A stretch of 64,000 bases of DNA from JANNSX01 sp963741525 (GCA_963741525.1 CAVUIW010000013.1:17547-81546), one strand, 5' to 3'; shown: positions 46,247-56,842, counted from the stretch's first letter. Made by a program: numbers and translations. The notes: a model not told the origin generated them from the sequence alone.

Positions 46247-46341
46247 TGCCGGGTCGTGCCGAAGGCACGCAAGCCGATAAACGCGGGAGAGGGGTTGAGT
46301 GAGGGAACAGCTTTCGTCGCGCTCGGTGCCGAGCGGGTCGA

Positions 46342-47503
46342 TCACGCCTCCGGCCGCAAATAGTGTTCCACCAGCTTCGACCAGTAGGTCGCGCCGGGCA
46401 CGAGTACCTTGTCGTTGAAGTCGTATTTCGGATTGTGCAAACCGGCGCTGTCGCCGTTGCCGATCATCAGATAGCTGCCCGGCCTCTCCTCCAGCATGAA
46501 GGAGAAGTCCTCGCTGCCGAGATAGGGCTTGGGCACGTCGTAGACGTTGGCTTCGCCGGTCAGCTCGACGGCGGCCTCGCGGGCGATATCGGTCTCATGA
46601 TCGTGATTGACGAGCGGGGGATAACCGCGCACCCAATTGAGATCGGCCGTGCCGCCGAAGCTCGCCATCTGGCCCTTGGCCAGCTCCTCGATGCGGCGGC
46701 GGATGATGGCGCCCGTCGCCTTGTCGAAAAAGCGGATGCCGATGTCCATGAAGGCCGTCTCGGGGATGACGTTGCAGACCGCGCCAGCCTTGAGGCAGCC
46801 GACAGTGATGACCGCCGGGTTCAACGGATCGACGTTGCGTGCCACGATCGTCTGCATCGCCATGATGAGCGAGGCGCCGGCAACGATCGGATCGATCGTG
46901 TTGTGCGGATCGGCGCCATGGCCGCCCTTCCCACGCAGCGTGATCTGCACCTGGTCGACGGCCGCCATCATGCGGCCCTTGCGGAAGCCGAGCTTGCCGG
47001 CGGGCGTTCCCGGTTCGTTGTGAAGCGCGAAGATGGCATCGCAAGGGAAGGTCTTGAAGATGCCTTCCTCCATCATGACACGTGCGCCGCCGATGTCTTC
47101 TTCGGCCGGTTGGAAGATGAGGTGCACGGTACCCGAGAAATTCTTCGTCTCGGCGAGGTAGCGCGCAGCGCCGAGCAGCATGGTCGTGTGCCCGTCATGG
47201 CCGCAGGCGTGCATCTTGCCGGCGGTCTTCGACGCATAGGCCTTGCCCGTTTCCTCGAGAATGGGCAGCGCATCCATGTCGGCGCGGATGCCGATCGAGC
47301 GGTTGCCGCCGCCATTGTGCAGCGTCGCGACGATGCCCGTCTTGGCGAGGCCGCGATGCACCTTGAAGCCCCATTCGGTGAGCTTCCCGGCGACGACGTC
47401 CGACGTGCGCACCTCCTCGAAGGCGAGCTCAGGGATGCTCGTGGAAGTCGCGGCGGATGGCGACGAGCTCGGGCTCGTAGGTCTTGATGCGGTCTTCGAT
47501 CAT
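46342..47503 (-). CDS. M20 family amidohydrolase / hippurate hydrolase type (one frameshift)
   Basis: About 386 residues. MIEDRIKTYEPELVAIRRDF and HEHPELAFEE begin it, ACGHDGHTTMLLG, QPAEEDIGGA and GGHGADPH carry the metal and catalytic residues, and GSEDFSFMLEERPGSY closes it. The frame is interrupted at 47432-47434, where CATCCCTGAG should read with one C fewer. These enzymes cut N-acyl amino acids. It is the last gene of the amino-acid importer operon, 28 bp after a permease gene, so it may process the imported conjugate. Confidence 0.87.
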
Positions 47504-47531
47504 GGGCGTCCCAACTGAGAGGAGGAAGACG

Positions 47532-48428
47532 TCAGCGCTTCGTCGGCACCAATTTCTCGAGCCGGCCGAAGATCAACACCACGATCGCCGTCAGCACCAT
47601 GTAGAGGAGCGCCAGCATCATCAGCGGCTCGTAGGGGATGAGGAGGTCTTGCCTCACCTTCGTGTTGACGAAGAAGGCGTCGGCGATGGTTACGGTGGCG
47701 ACCAGCGGCGTCGACTGCAGCTGCAGTACCACCTCGCCGGTGAGCGTGGGCAGCGCCTGATGGATGGCGCGCGGCAGCCAGACGCGGCGCAGCATCTTGT
47801 TCTTCGACATGCCGAAGGCCTTGGCGGCTTCGAGCTCCCCCTTGGGCACGCCGGCGAAGGCGCCGCGCATGATCTCGCCCTCGTAGCCGGCGAAGTTGAG
47901 CGTGAAGGCCAAGAGCGCATAGGGCCAGGCCGAGACCAGGACGTCTTTCACGGTGATGCCGGAGAGGCCGAACAGGATGTCGGAGTTCCAGACGTCGCGC
48001 GGAATGAGCGGCAGGAATTCACCGATGCCGTAGTAAAAAAGCCAGAGCTGGACGAGCAGCGGCGTACCGCGGATCACCGTGCAGAAGCCTCTGGCGAGCC
48101 AGGCGAGCGGCCAGGGCCCGGTCACTTGCACGAGCCCGATCGGGATGGCGAGCAGGAAACCGAAGAAGACGGAGACGGCCAGCACGATGAGCGTATTGAC
48201 CATGCCCTTCAGGAACATCAGCCCATACTGGGGAAAGAATCCGGTCGCCTCCTGGAAGGAGGGATTGAGCCAGTCCCAGCGCATGAACAATGCCGCCGGG
48301 ATGACGGCAACGGCGACGACGATCGCATAGAGCCTCAGGATCTTCTTGAGATCGCTGATGTCGCCCGTGATGAGCGTGCCCTGGCTCAGGTTATTGATCG
48401 GGGCGGTCGTGGCCGCAACGTCAGCCAT
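47532..48428 (-). CDS. Polar amino-acid ABC transporter permease (HisM/GlnP type)
   Basis: A 298-residue permease. A soluble N-tail of about 30 residues is followed by five or so helices and the EAA loop GELEAAKAFGMSKNKMLRRVWLP. Together with the next permease it would form the membrane channel. Only 6 bp separate it from that gene. The family imports polar amino acids and opines. Confidence 0.88.
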   Translation of the reverse strand: MADVAATTAPINNLSQGTLITGDISDLKKILRLYAIVVAVAVIPAALFMRWDWLNPSFQEATGFFPQYGLMFLKGMVNTLIVLAVSVFFGFLLAIPIGLVQVTGPWPLAWLARGFCTVIRGTPLLVQLWLFYYGIGEFLPLIPRDVWNSDILFGLSGITVKDVLVSAWPYALLAFTLNFAGYEGEIMRGAFAGVPKGELEAAKAFGMSKNKMLRRVWLPRAIHQALPTLTGEVVLQLQSTPLVATVTIADAFFVNTKVRQDLLIPYEPLMMLALLYMVLTAIVVLIFGRLEKLVPTKR

Positions 48429-48434
48429 GGGCGA

Positions 48435-49169
48435 TCATCCGAGCTTGGGTTGGCCGCGGCGCAGATACCGCTCGAGCAGGGCGAACAGGTAGGTCGAGAC
48501 GAGCGAGAGCGCCAAATAGAGGAGGCCGGCGGCGACGAAGAACAGGAAATACTGCTTCGTTGCGCCCGCCGCCTGCCGGGTCGTCAGTGCGAGCTCCGTA
48601 AAGCCGACAACGGCCAGCAAGGCCGTTCCCTTGGTGACGATGAGCCAGAGATTGGCCATGCCCGGGATGGCGAACGGCAGCATCGCCGGCAGGATGATGC
48701 GGCGGAAGCGGAGCCAGAATGGCATGCCGTAGGCCCTGGCCGCCTCGATCTGGCCGAGGGGGATGGCCTGGATGGCGCCACGGAACACTTCCGTCGAGTA
48801 GGCACCCTGCACGAAGCCCAGGACATAGATGCCGGCAATCAGGCCCGAAATGGAGATGCGCTGATAGCCCATGCCTTCGAGCGCGCGGTTGAGAAGGTCG
48901 GTGCCGGCGTAATAGAGGAAGAGGATGAGCACCAGCTCGGGGATCGCGCGGATGAGCGTCGTGTAGCCGTCGAGCACGGCCTGCGTGATGGGGCCGCCGT
49001 AGAGCTTTCCCATGGCGCCGCCGAGCCCGAGGATCAGGCCGAGGATGTAGGCGCCGAGCGCGATCTGGAAGGTGATGAAGAGGCCCCAGACGAGATTGCC
49101 GCCCCAACCGGGCGGGCTCCAGGCGAGCAGCTCCCATTTGATGGCGAGGAGTGGGCCGAACTCGATCAT
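48435..49169 (-). CDS. Polar amino-acid ABC transporter permease (HisQ/GlnP type)
   Basis: A 244-residue permease with helices and the EAA loop GQIEAARAYGMPFWLRFRRIILP. MIEFGPLLAIKWELL at 49169 is the most natural start; the preceding in-frame residues are hydrophilic and lack a better ribosome site. It follows the binding-protein gene by 80 bp and is tightly coupled to the next permease. Confidence 0.87.
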   Translation of the reverse strand: MIEFGPLLAIKWELLAWSPPGWGGNLVWGLFITFQIALGAYILGLILGLGGAMGKLYGGPITQAVLDGYTTLIRAIPELVLILFLYYAGTDLLNRALEGMGYQRISISGLIAGIYVLGFVQGAYSTEVFRGAIQAIPLGQIEAARAYGMPFWLRFRRIILPAMLPFAIPGMANLWLIVTKGTALLAVVGFTELALTTRQAAGATKQYFLFFVAAGLLYLALSLVSTYLFALLERYLRRGQPKLG

Positions 49170-49249
49170 GAGGGGATTCCCGCTGGCCGGGGAAGAGGAG
49201 GATCGCGCCCCGGTCAAGGGGCGCGATCCGCGTGTTCAGGCGTTCGCGA

Positions 49250-50035
49250 TCAGGGAACGACGATCTTCCCCTCGAGCCCGTACTTGCCGTTCAGCTCCTT
49301 GAGCTTGCCGGCCGCGGCGAGCGCGGTAACGGCGGCGTTGAGCTTGTCCTTCAGCGCCGTGTCTTCCTTGCGGATACCACCGCCGACGCCGTTGCCGAGC
49401 ACTTCCTTGTCGGGGGCGACGAGGCCCTTGAGCTCGCAGCAGGCCTTGCCGGCATCCGACTGCAGGAATGCGTCGAGCGCCAGGCTGTCGGCCATCGCGT
49501 AGTCGAGGCGGCCGGCGGCGAGGTCGTTGTTGGCCTCATCCTGCGTCTGATAGGTCTTCACGACCGCGCCGGCGGCCGCGTAGTACTTTTGGACATACTT
49601 CTCGTGGATGGTCGAGACCTGCACGCCGACGTTCTTGCCCGTGAGATGGGCGGGCGTGATGTCCATGTCGCCGGTCTTGCCGGAGATCAGCACGGCGCCC
49701 GAGTCGTAGTACATATTCGTGAAGTCGATCGTCTGCATGCGCTCGGCGGTGATCGACATCGACGACCAGATGACGTCGATCTGCTTCGAGGTCAGCGCCG
49801 GGATGATGCCGTCCCACGCCGTTGGCACGAGCTCGCACTCGAGCTTGGCCTCGGCGCAGACCATGTCCATCAGATCCATTTCCCAGCCGACCCACTTGCC
49901 GGACGCGTCGGCGGAGGAGAACGGCGGATAGGGCTCGGCGGCGACGCCGAACTTGACCTTTTGAGCAGAAGCTGCACCGGCACCGAGCCCGACGACGAGC
50001 GCGGCGGCCATGGCAGCCTTCACAAAGAACTTCAT
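49250..50035 (-). CDS. Transporter substrate-binding protein, polar amino-acid type
   Basis: A 261-residue protein with a clear Sec signal peptide (MKFFVKAAMAAALVVGLGAG, cleaved after AASA). KVKFGVAAEPYPPFSSADASG, GWEMDLMDMVCAEAKLECE and WDGIIPALTSKQIDVIWSSM are the canonical SBP family 3 blocks for amino-acid binding. GKACCELKG adds a vicinal Cys pair. Between it and the upstream ATPase gene lie three hairpins. Confidence 0.9.
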   Translation of the reverse strand: MKFFVKAAMAAALVVGLGAGAASAQKVKFGVAAEPYPPFSSADASGKWVGWEMDLMDMVCAEAKLECELVPTAWDGIIPALTSKQIDVIWSSMSITAERMQTIDFTNMYYDSGAVLISGKTGDMDITPAHLTGKNVGVQVSTIHEKYVQKYYAAAGAVVKTYQTQDEANNDLAAGRLDYAMADSLALDAFLQSDAGKACCELKGLVAPDKEVLGNGVGGGIRKEDTALKDKLNAAVTALAAAGKLKELNGKYGLEGKIVVP

Positions 50036-50051
50036 GTAGACCTCCCATTGC

Positions 50052-50179
50052 GCGGACGTTTCGTCCGCATTGCCACAGTCACCATTCGGAAGCGGTGTCC
50101 GGGGGACTTGTCCGCTCCAAATGGGTTGGCTCCAGAGTAGGAGCCTTCACGCCCGCATGCAAACAACGGCATGTGGGCG
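50052..50179. repeat. Three consecutive hairpins before the binding-protein gene
   Basis: GCGGACG-ttt-CGTCCGC at 50052-50068, GGCTCC-agagta-GGAGCC at 50128-50145, and CGCCCGCATGC...GCATGTGGGCG at 50150-50179. They fill the 162-bp gap between the ATPase and the binding-protein genes of the operon. They may protect the binding-protein message or reduce readthrough. Confidence 0.6.
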
Positions 50180-50197
50180 GAATTCCGAATGATCCCG

Positions 50198-51007
50198 CTA
50201 CTTGTGGATCGACGAGATGAATTGCCGGAAGCGCTCGCTCCGCGGATTGGCAAAGATCTGCTTCGGCGGCCCCTCTTCCTCGACGAGACCCTTGTGTAGA
50301 AACATTGTGTGGCTCGACACGTCGCGCGCAAACGCCATCTCGTGGGTGACGAGCAGCATGGTGCGGCCTTCCTCGGCGATGCCGCGGATGACCTTCAGCA
50401 CCTCGCCGACGAGCTCGGGGTCGAGCGCCGAGGTCGGCTCGTCGAAGAGCATGACCTTGGGCTCCATGGCGAGCGCCCTGGCGATGGCCGCACGCTGCTG
50501 CTGGCCGCCCGAGAGAAACGCCGGATACTGATCCTTTTTCTCATAGAGGCCGACGCGGTTGAGGATCTTCTCGGCGCGCGCGATGGCTTCCGCCCTCGGC
50601 AACTTCAAGACATGCACCGGCGCTTCGATGACGTTGCCGAGCACGGTCATGTGCTGCCAGAGATTGAAACTCTGGAACACCATGGAGAGCTGGGTGCGCA
50701 TGCGCTCGACCTGGCGGATGTCGGCCGGCATCATGTTGCCGTCGCGGCCCGGCTTGAACTTGATGGCCTCGCCGTTGACGACAATCTCGCCCTTGGATGG
50801 CAGCTCGAGCAGGTTGATGCACCTGAGGAAGGTGCTTTTTCCCGAGCCGGAGGCGCCGATGATCGAGACGACATCGCCCTCGCGTGCCGTGAGCGAGATG
50901 CCCTTCAAGACCTCGAGCGGTCCGAAGCTCTTGTGCAAATCGCGGACGTTGACGGCCTCGCCCTGACGCACCGAAGCATTGACCTGGGCGGATGCCTGGT
51001 CGTTCAT
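50198..51007 (-). CDS. Amino-acid ABC transporter ATP-binding protein (HisP/GlnQ type)
   Basis: A 269-residue ATPase. Walker A GASGSGKSTFLRCINLL, signature LSGGQQQRAAIARALAM, Walker B VMLFDEPTSALDPELV and LVTHEMAFARDVS are all intact and of the polar amino-acid class. MNDQASAQ at 51007 is chosen; GGGAAGGAAAC precedes it. First gene of the operon ATPase-SBP-permease-permease-amidohydrolase. Confidence 0.92.
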   Translation of the reverse strand: MNDQASAQVNASVRQGEAVNVRDLHKSFGPLEVLKGISLTAREGDVVSIIGASGSGKSTFLRCINLLELPSKGEIVVNGEAIKFKPGRDGNMMPADIRQVERMRTQLSMVFQSFNLWQHMTVLGNVIEAPVHVLKLPRAEAIARAEKILNRVGLYEKKDQYPAFLSGGQQQRAAIARALAMEPKVMLFDEPTSALDPELVGEVLKVIRGIAEEGRTMLLVTHEMAFARDVSSHTMFLHKGLVEEEGPPKQIFANPRSERFRQFISSIHK

Positions 51008-51106
51008 GTCGTTTCCTTCCCTTCGAGCCCGGCCGGTTGATCCAGCGCTTGTTCTCAAGAACTCACTATAGCCGAGGCGGCGAGCGTTACAATTCCTCCT
51101 GCCGAG

Positions 51107-51209
51107 AGCACTTTCCGACCAAGTGGATACCGGTTGGTCGAAAGGAAGTGCTCAAAACCAATAACCTAGAGCGCCGATCGGATTCCATCAGATCGAATAG
51201 CGCTCTAGG
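51107..51209. repeat. Two palindromes: reversed family A-like and CTAGAGCGC type
   Basis: AGCACTTTCCGACCAAG...CGAAAGGAAGTGCT at 51107-51152 has the AAGTGGATACCGGTT middle of family A in reverse orientation with different arms. CCTAGAGCGC...GCGCTCTAGG at 51165-51209 overlaps the end of the aminotransferase gene and contains its TAG stop. Confidence 0.7.
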
Positions 51210-52404
51210 CGGCGCTTTCTACTTTCTTATTGTTCGCAAGTTGTTCGGAAAACGCGCGAATCCGGCGCGCGGCGTCCTGCAACTCGGCCTCCGAGATGGT
51301 GAAGGCGACACGTAGGAACCCTTTGGCGCTCGGGCCGAACGGGGTTGCATCCAGCGTTGCGACGCCAGTTGCCTCGAACAGCTTCCAGGCGAAATCCTTG
51401 GCCGAGAGGCCCGATCTCGCGACATCGATCATCATGAACATGCCGGCCTCGGGCTTGAGGCAGCGGATGCCGGGCACGCCCTGGAGCGCGCCGAGCATCA
51501 GGTCACGGCGGCGGCGATAGATTTCGCCCATGTGCTGGACCTCGGCGTCGCCTTCGGTGATCGCGACAAAGGCCGCCTCCTGGATGAAGCCCGGGAGACC
51601 GTAATGCATGGCGATAGCAAGGTTCGTCATGTGGCGCGCAAGTGCGGTGGGGCCGATCGCCCAGCCGGAGCGCCAGCCGGTCATGGCGTGGGACTTCGAC
51701 AGGCTGCCGATGGTTACGGTGCGCTCGGCCATGCTGGGGAGCGAGGCCATCGAGATATGGGGCCGATCGAAGGTGAGATCGCCATACACCTCATCGGCGA
51801 TCACCCAGAGGTCGTTGGCCTTGGCGATTCGGGCGATGCCTTCGAGCTCGTCGCGGCCCATGACCGCGCCCGTCGGGTTGTTGGGAGAGGCGTAGAAGAT
51901 GGCGCGCGTCCTGGGTGTGACGCGCTTCGCCAGCGTGTCGAGATCGACGCGAAAGCCTGACTCTGAAGGTTGAGGAGATTGCACGAGCGTCGCCCCGGTG
52001 CCACGGATGACGGCATCGTAGGTGACATAGGTCGGATCGAGCGCGATGATCTCGGTCCCGGCCTCGGCGATGCAGCGGGCGGCGGAATAGAGCGCGTTCT
52101 GCGCACCGGCGGTGACGACGACGTTGGCCTCGGTGATCGCCACGCCCGATTGCCTTTGGAACCGCTCGGCGATGGCGGCCCGCAGTTTCGGCCGGCCGTC
52201 CATGTCCGAGTAATGCGTGTCGCCGGCTCTCAGCGCCGCGATTCCCGCTTCGGTGAACCGCTCGGGCGTCGCGAAATCCGGATCGCCGATGGTGAGGATG
52301 ATGACATCCCCGCCCCGGCGTTTGGCCTCGCTCGCGGCGAAATGCAGATCCCATGCGTCCGTCGCCTCTCCGGCGATCCGGTCGACCAGCCCGGCGTAAC
52401 GCAT
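51205..52404 (-). CDS. Class I/II PLP-dependent aminotransferase
   Basis: A 399-residue fold-type I aminotransferase. GDPDFATPERFTEAGIAAL, VTAGAQNALYSAARC, FYASPNNPTGAVM and GSLSKSHAMTGWRSGW (PLP Lys) are the family blocks; the last is close to arginine:pyruvate and aspartate types. Start 52404 (MRYAGLVDRIAGEATDAWDL) is used; longer forms cross the divergent promoter. It is transcribed towards the importer operon and probably uses the amino acid that is taken up. A perfect palindrome in its promoter lies before the BetI-like gene. Confidence 0.88.
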   Translation of the reverse strand: MRYAGLVDRIAGEATDAWDLHFAASEAKRRGGDVIILTIGDPDFATPERFTEAGIAALRAGDTHYSDMDGRPKLRAAIAERFQRQSGVAITEANVVVTAGAQNALYSAARCIAEAGTEIIALDPTYVTYDAVIRGTGATLVQSPQPSESGFRVDLDTLAKRVTPRTRAIFYASPNNPTGAVMGRDELEGIARIAKANDLWVIADEVYGDLTFDRPHISMASLPSMAERTVTIGSLSKSHAMTGWRSGWAIGPTALARHMTNLAIAMHYGLPGFIQEAAFVAITEGDAEVQHMGEIYRRRRDLMLGALQGVPGIRCLKPEAGMFMMIDVARSGLSAKDFAWKLFEATGVATLDATPFGPSAKGFLRVAFTISEAELQDAARRIRAFSEQLANNKKVESAA

Positions 52405-52426
52405 GCCATCTGCCTCGAGCGAGTAA

Positions 52427-52442
52427 TTGAACAAGTGTTCAA
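52427..52442. promoter_or_regulatory. Perfect palindrome, candidate TetR/BetI operator
   Basis: TTGAACAAGTGTTCAA has 7-base arms with a 2-base centre. It lies 22 bp before the aminotransferase start and 62 bp before the regulator start, in their divergent gap. This is the usual place for autorepression by a TetR-type protein. Confidence 0.6.
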
Positions 52443-52504
52443 GTTCCAGTATAAGTAGCATGGCCAGTCGGGCGCGGGCAAGCGATTTTGAAGGTGGTGC
52501 GGGA

Positions 52505-53128
52505 ATGGCAACGACGCCCCGAAAGTTCGAGCGGCACCTGCCGGGGGCTCGTCGCCAGGCCCTCGTCGAGGCGACATTGGCGTGCCTTGCCAAGCAAGGT
52601 CACGACGGCCTGTCGATCCGCCGGATCAGCGAGGCGGCCGGCGTCTCGGTCGGTCTCATCAACCACCATTTCCCGAGCAAGACGGCGCTCGTGGCCGAAG
52701 CTTACCGGGCCCTCGACAATCGGCTCGCCGCCGTCTTTGCCGTGGCGCTGGCGGCGGCGCCGGCCAGAAGTCGCACGGCACGCCAGCAGCTCGACCGCTA
52801 CATCGAGGCGTCGTTCGCAGGCCCGAACCTCGATCCGGACATCCTGCACATCTGGGTCGTGTTCTGGAGCCTTTCACGGCACACGCCCGAGATCCGCGAG
52901 GTGCGCGAGGCGACCTATGCCGCTTCCCTCGCCCGGCTCGAGGCGCTCGTTGCAGCAGCCATGCGCGAGGCGGGCCGTAAACCCAAAGACGCGCATCTTG
53001 CCGCCATCGGATTGACGGCGCTGCTCGACGGCCTCTGGCTCGAATGGTGTCTGAACCCGAGGACGTTCACGCCAGTGGACGGCATCAAGCTCGCAAAGGC
53101 CTGGGCCGATCAGATGTTAGTGTTCTGA
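52505..53128 (+). CDS. TetR family regulator, BetI-like
   Basis: A 207-residue regulator: helix-turn-helix in TLACLAKQGHDGLSIRRISEA and AGVSVGLINHHFPSKTALV, then a ligand domain with DILHIWVVFWSLSRHTPEIREV, which resembles BetI, the choline-responsive repressor. I use ATG 52505 (MATTPRKFERHLPGARRQAL) with GAAGGTG before it; an earlier ATG at 52460 would begin just after the palindrome. No choline genes are next to it, so the true effector may be another amine or the importer's substrate. Confidence 0.85.
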   Translation: MATTPRKFERHLPGARRQALVEATLACLAKQGHDGLSIRRISEAAGVSVGLINHHFPSKTALVAEAYRALDNRLAAVFAVALAAAPARSRTARQQLDRYIEASFAGPNLDPDILHIWVVFWSLSRHTPEIREVREATYAASLARLEALVAAAMREAGRKPKDAHLAAIGLTALLDGLWLEWCLNPRTFTPVDGIKLAKAWADQMLVF

Positions 53129-53130
53129 CT

Positions 53131-53155
53131 CATTCATTTGGCCCCCAAATGAATG
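53131..53155. terminator. Perfect stem-loop between convergent genes
   Basis: CATTCATTTGG-ccc-CCAAATGAATG has 11-base arms and a 3-base loop, two bases after the regulator stop. The convergent SulP gene ends at 53244. No T-run follows on either side, so termination is possible but not certain. Confidence 0.5.
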
Positions 53156-53243
53156 GCCATCCCACTAGCCAGCTCCTTGTTTATGTTCCGTCTTTCCATT
53201 CATTGCTCCAGCTTCGCCGGAATCAATAGAATGGGATGGAACA

Positions 53244-54971
53244 TTAGGCGGCTGAGACGATCTTTGCTGCCGTCTCGCGCGCCGCCTCGATGCTCGTCGC
53301 GAAGCTGATGGCCGGCGGTTTGAGGCCGTGCACGGCGAGCGCTCGCCGGATCTCCTCCGAGGCGCCCGACAGGATCACGGTCACGCCCTTGCGGCCGGCC
53401 TTGTGAACGAGGCCCTCGATGGTGTGGGCGGCGGTCGAATCCAGAAACGGCACGCCGGCGAAGTCGACGATCAGCACCCGATGGGTATCGGCGATGCGGT
53501 CGAGCACGGCACCGATAGAGGCGGCAGCGCCGAAGAAGAAGGCGCCGGATATCCGGTAGATGACGATGTCGGGGTTGCTGGCGCGCGTCTCGTCATAGGG
53601 CCGGCGGTTGCCATCGGTCGTATCCGCCTTGTCCTCCTCGACGAGCGGGGCGTGGTGCTCGATCGTCGCCGCCTTCGACATGCGATGGATGAACAGCACC
53701 GAGCCCAACGCGAAGCCGACGATGATGGCTTCCGTCAAGTCGCGGAAGATGGTGAGGAGGAAGGTGACGCCGAGCACCGCCGCATCGCCGCGCGATGCCC
53801 TGAGCAGTGTCGCCACCGCCTGCTTCTCGATCATGTTCCAGGATACGACGGCAAGCACGCCGGCGAGGCAGGCGAGCGGGATGTAGCTCGCGAGCGGCGC
53901 CGCCACGAGGATGAAGAGCAGCAGGAACACGGCATGCAGCAAGCCCGAAACAGGGCCGTGCGCGCCGGCTCGGACATTCGTCGCCGTGCGCGCGATCGTG
54001 CCGGTGACACAGAAGCCGCCGAACAGGCTCGCACCTATGTTGGCCGCGCCTTGCGCCACCAGCTCGCAGTTCGAGCGGTGCCGCCGCCCCGTCATGCCGT
54101 CGGCGACGACGGCCGAGAGCAGGCTTTCGATCGAGCCGAGCAGCGTGAAGGCGAAGGCGGCGGGAAGAACCTCCTGCACTTTGGCCCAACTCATGGCGGG
54201 CAGGGCAGGAATAGGAATCGAGGAGGGAATGCCGCCGAAGCGCGTGCCGATCGTGGCGACGTCGAGCGAGAGGAGGGTGGTTGCGAGTGCTGCGCCGGCT
54301 ACCGCGATCAACATGCCCGGCCAGTGCGGCCGGACCTTCTTCAGGCCGGCGATGACGCCGATCGAGGCGAGCGCGATGGCGACCGTCGTGGGATCGAGCG
54401 TCGGCAGGCTCTGCCATAGCACGGGCAGCTTCTCGATGAGCGGTCCAGGCTCCGGCACCACGAGTGTCAGCCCCAGCAGCTCCTTGATCTGGCTCGCGAA
54501 GATGATGGCAGCGATGCCGGCCGTGAAGCCGACTGTCACCGGATAGGGGATGAACTTGATGTAGGTGCCGAGCTGCAGGAAGCCGACGGTGGCGAGCATC
54601 AGCCCGGAGAGCAGCGTCGCCAGGATCAGACCGTCCATGCCGTGCGCCTGGACGGTCGCGCCGACCAGCACGATAAAGGCACCGGCCGGCCCGCCGATCT
54701 GGAACCGGCTGCCGCCGAGCGCGGAGACGAGGAAGCCGCCGAAGATCGCCGTGTAGAGGCCCTGGGCGGGTGTGGCATGCGAGGCGATGGCAATCGCCAT
54801 CGAGAGCGGCAGCGCGACGATGGCGACGGTCAGGCCTGCGATCGCATCGGCGCGGAGGTGCTTTGCCGTGTAGCCCTCACGGATGACTGTCACGAGCTTT
54901 GGTGTGAAAAGCTCAGTGAAGGTGGGAGCGGTTGCGGGGGAAGCGGTCGAGCTGGGCGCGCGAATGGCCAT
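53244..54971 (-). CDS. SulP family inorganic anion transporter
   Basis: A 575-residue SulP/SLC26 protein: about 10-12 membrane helices, with AGLTVAIVALPLSMAIAIAS and GIKELLGLT-like segments, and a cytoplasmic STAS domain from about residue 455 to the end (IVIYRISGAFFFGAAASIGA, FAGVPFLDSTAAHTIEGL). Members move sulfate, bicarbonate or dicarboxylates. ATG 54971 is chosen over 55061, which lacks hydrophobic or conserved residues. Substrate unknown. Confidence 0.88.
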   Translation of the reverse strand: MAIRAPSSTASPATAPTFTELFTPKLVTVIREGYTAKHLRADAIAGLTVAIVALPLSMAIAIASHATPAQGLYTAIFGGFLVSALGGSRFQIGGPAGAFIVLVGATVQAHGMDGLILATLLSGLMLATVGFLQLGTYIKFIPYPVTVGFTAGIAAIIFASQIKELLGLTLVVPEPGPLIEKLPVLWQSLPTLDPTTVAIALASIGVIAGLKKVRPHWPGMLIAVAGAALATTLLSLDVATIGTRFGGIPSSIPIPALPAMSWAKVQEVLPAAFAFTLLGSIESLLSAVVADGMTGRRHRSNCELVAQGAANIGASLFGGFCVTGTIARTATNVRAGAHGPVSGLLHAVFLLLFILVAAPLASYIPLACLAGVLAVVSWNMIEKQAVATLLRASRGDAAVLGVTFLLTIFRDLTEAIIVGFALGSVLFIHRMSKAATIEHHAPLVEEDKADTTDGNRRPYDETRASNPDIVIYRISGAFFFGAAASIGAVLDRIADTHRVLIVDFAGVPFLDSTAAHTIEGLVHKAGRKGVTVILSGASEEIRRALAVHGLKPPAISFATSIEAARETAAKIVSAA

Positions 54972-55113
54972 GGCGGTGTTCGGCTTTGTTCGGTTCGCCG
55001 GTCGATCGCCAAGCGAGCCCCGATTTGGACTGTGCCGCAAGCGCGGCTGATGCGCCAGCAACGTGCCAGCCGCGCACCGCTGGCCAGAGATGCCTGTGGG
55101 TCATGCCTGCGCC

Positions 55114-55277
55114 CTAGTGGCCCGTCGCGCCAAAATCGCATGCTCGCCGGGCGTCCGTCCGATTTTGGCGCGACATGAGGGCCACTAGCGATATCATGAG
55201 CTTGGTGTGGCGTTTATCGCGCCATAGTTGACTCCGACCGTGCAGCGCGACTGGTCAACTATGGCGCGACGCCACAC
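55114..55277. repeat. Two long hairpins in the SulP/Rieske gap
   Basis: 55114-55188 has CTAGTGGCCC..GTCGCGCCAAAATCG paired with CGATTTTGGCGCGAC..GGGCCACTAG. 55205-55277 has GTGTGGCGT..CGCGCCATAGTTGAC paired with GTCAACTATGGCGCGACG..CCACAC, with four extra bases in the left arm. The 432-bp divergent gap 54972-55403 otherwise has no gene. Confidence 0.82.
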
Positions 55278-55403
55278 TAGCCGTCGCCGATCAGGCAGAA
55301 GGCACGCCCGGACAAAAGCGCAAGCTGGCATGCCTTGCGCACGCTTTCGCGCCACCGTACGACTGTTTCGTAGGTTGCTTCAGGCTCAAACGAGACGCAT
55401 ACA

Positions 55404-56612
<1,209 letters not shown>

Positions 56613-56664
56613 GTCTCTTGTCTGTATGGGCGAACTGCGGGCACTCGCGGCATGCTGTGCTCCT

Positions 56665-56842
56665 CCTCTCCCCGTAGCGAAGCGTACGGGGAGAGGGCAG
56701 GGAGAGGGGCAGCCGCGATTGAAGTGTGTGCCAAGCCCATCCCGGTGTCGCATAACCCAGGCCCTTTGTGGCTCGCACCTCGCCTGTGGCTGCCCCTCAC
56801 CCTCCCCTCTCCCCATGGGCACATCGTGCCCATGGGGAGAGG
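56665..56842. repeat. CCTCTCCCC palindrome mosaic
   Basis: CCTCTCCCCGTAGCG...CGTACGGGGAGAGG at 56665-56696 and CCTCTCCCCATGGGCA...TGCCCATGGGGAGAGG at 56806-56842, with complementary flanks GGGGCAGCC and GGCTGCCCC between them. Together with the heptamers it fills the 422-bp gap 56496-56917; it resembles the mosaic at 34611. Confidence 0.78.

Noticed and set aside
47484..49502. 672-residue plus-strand open frame
   Set aside because: It lies opposite the two permease genes and has no hydrophobic core or motif; a shadow.
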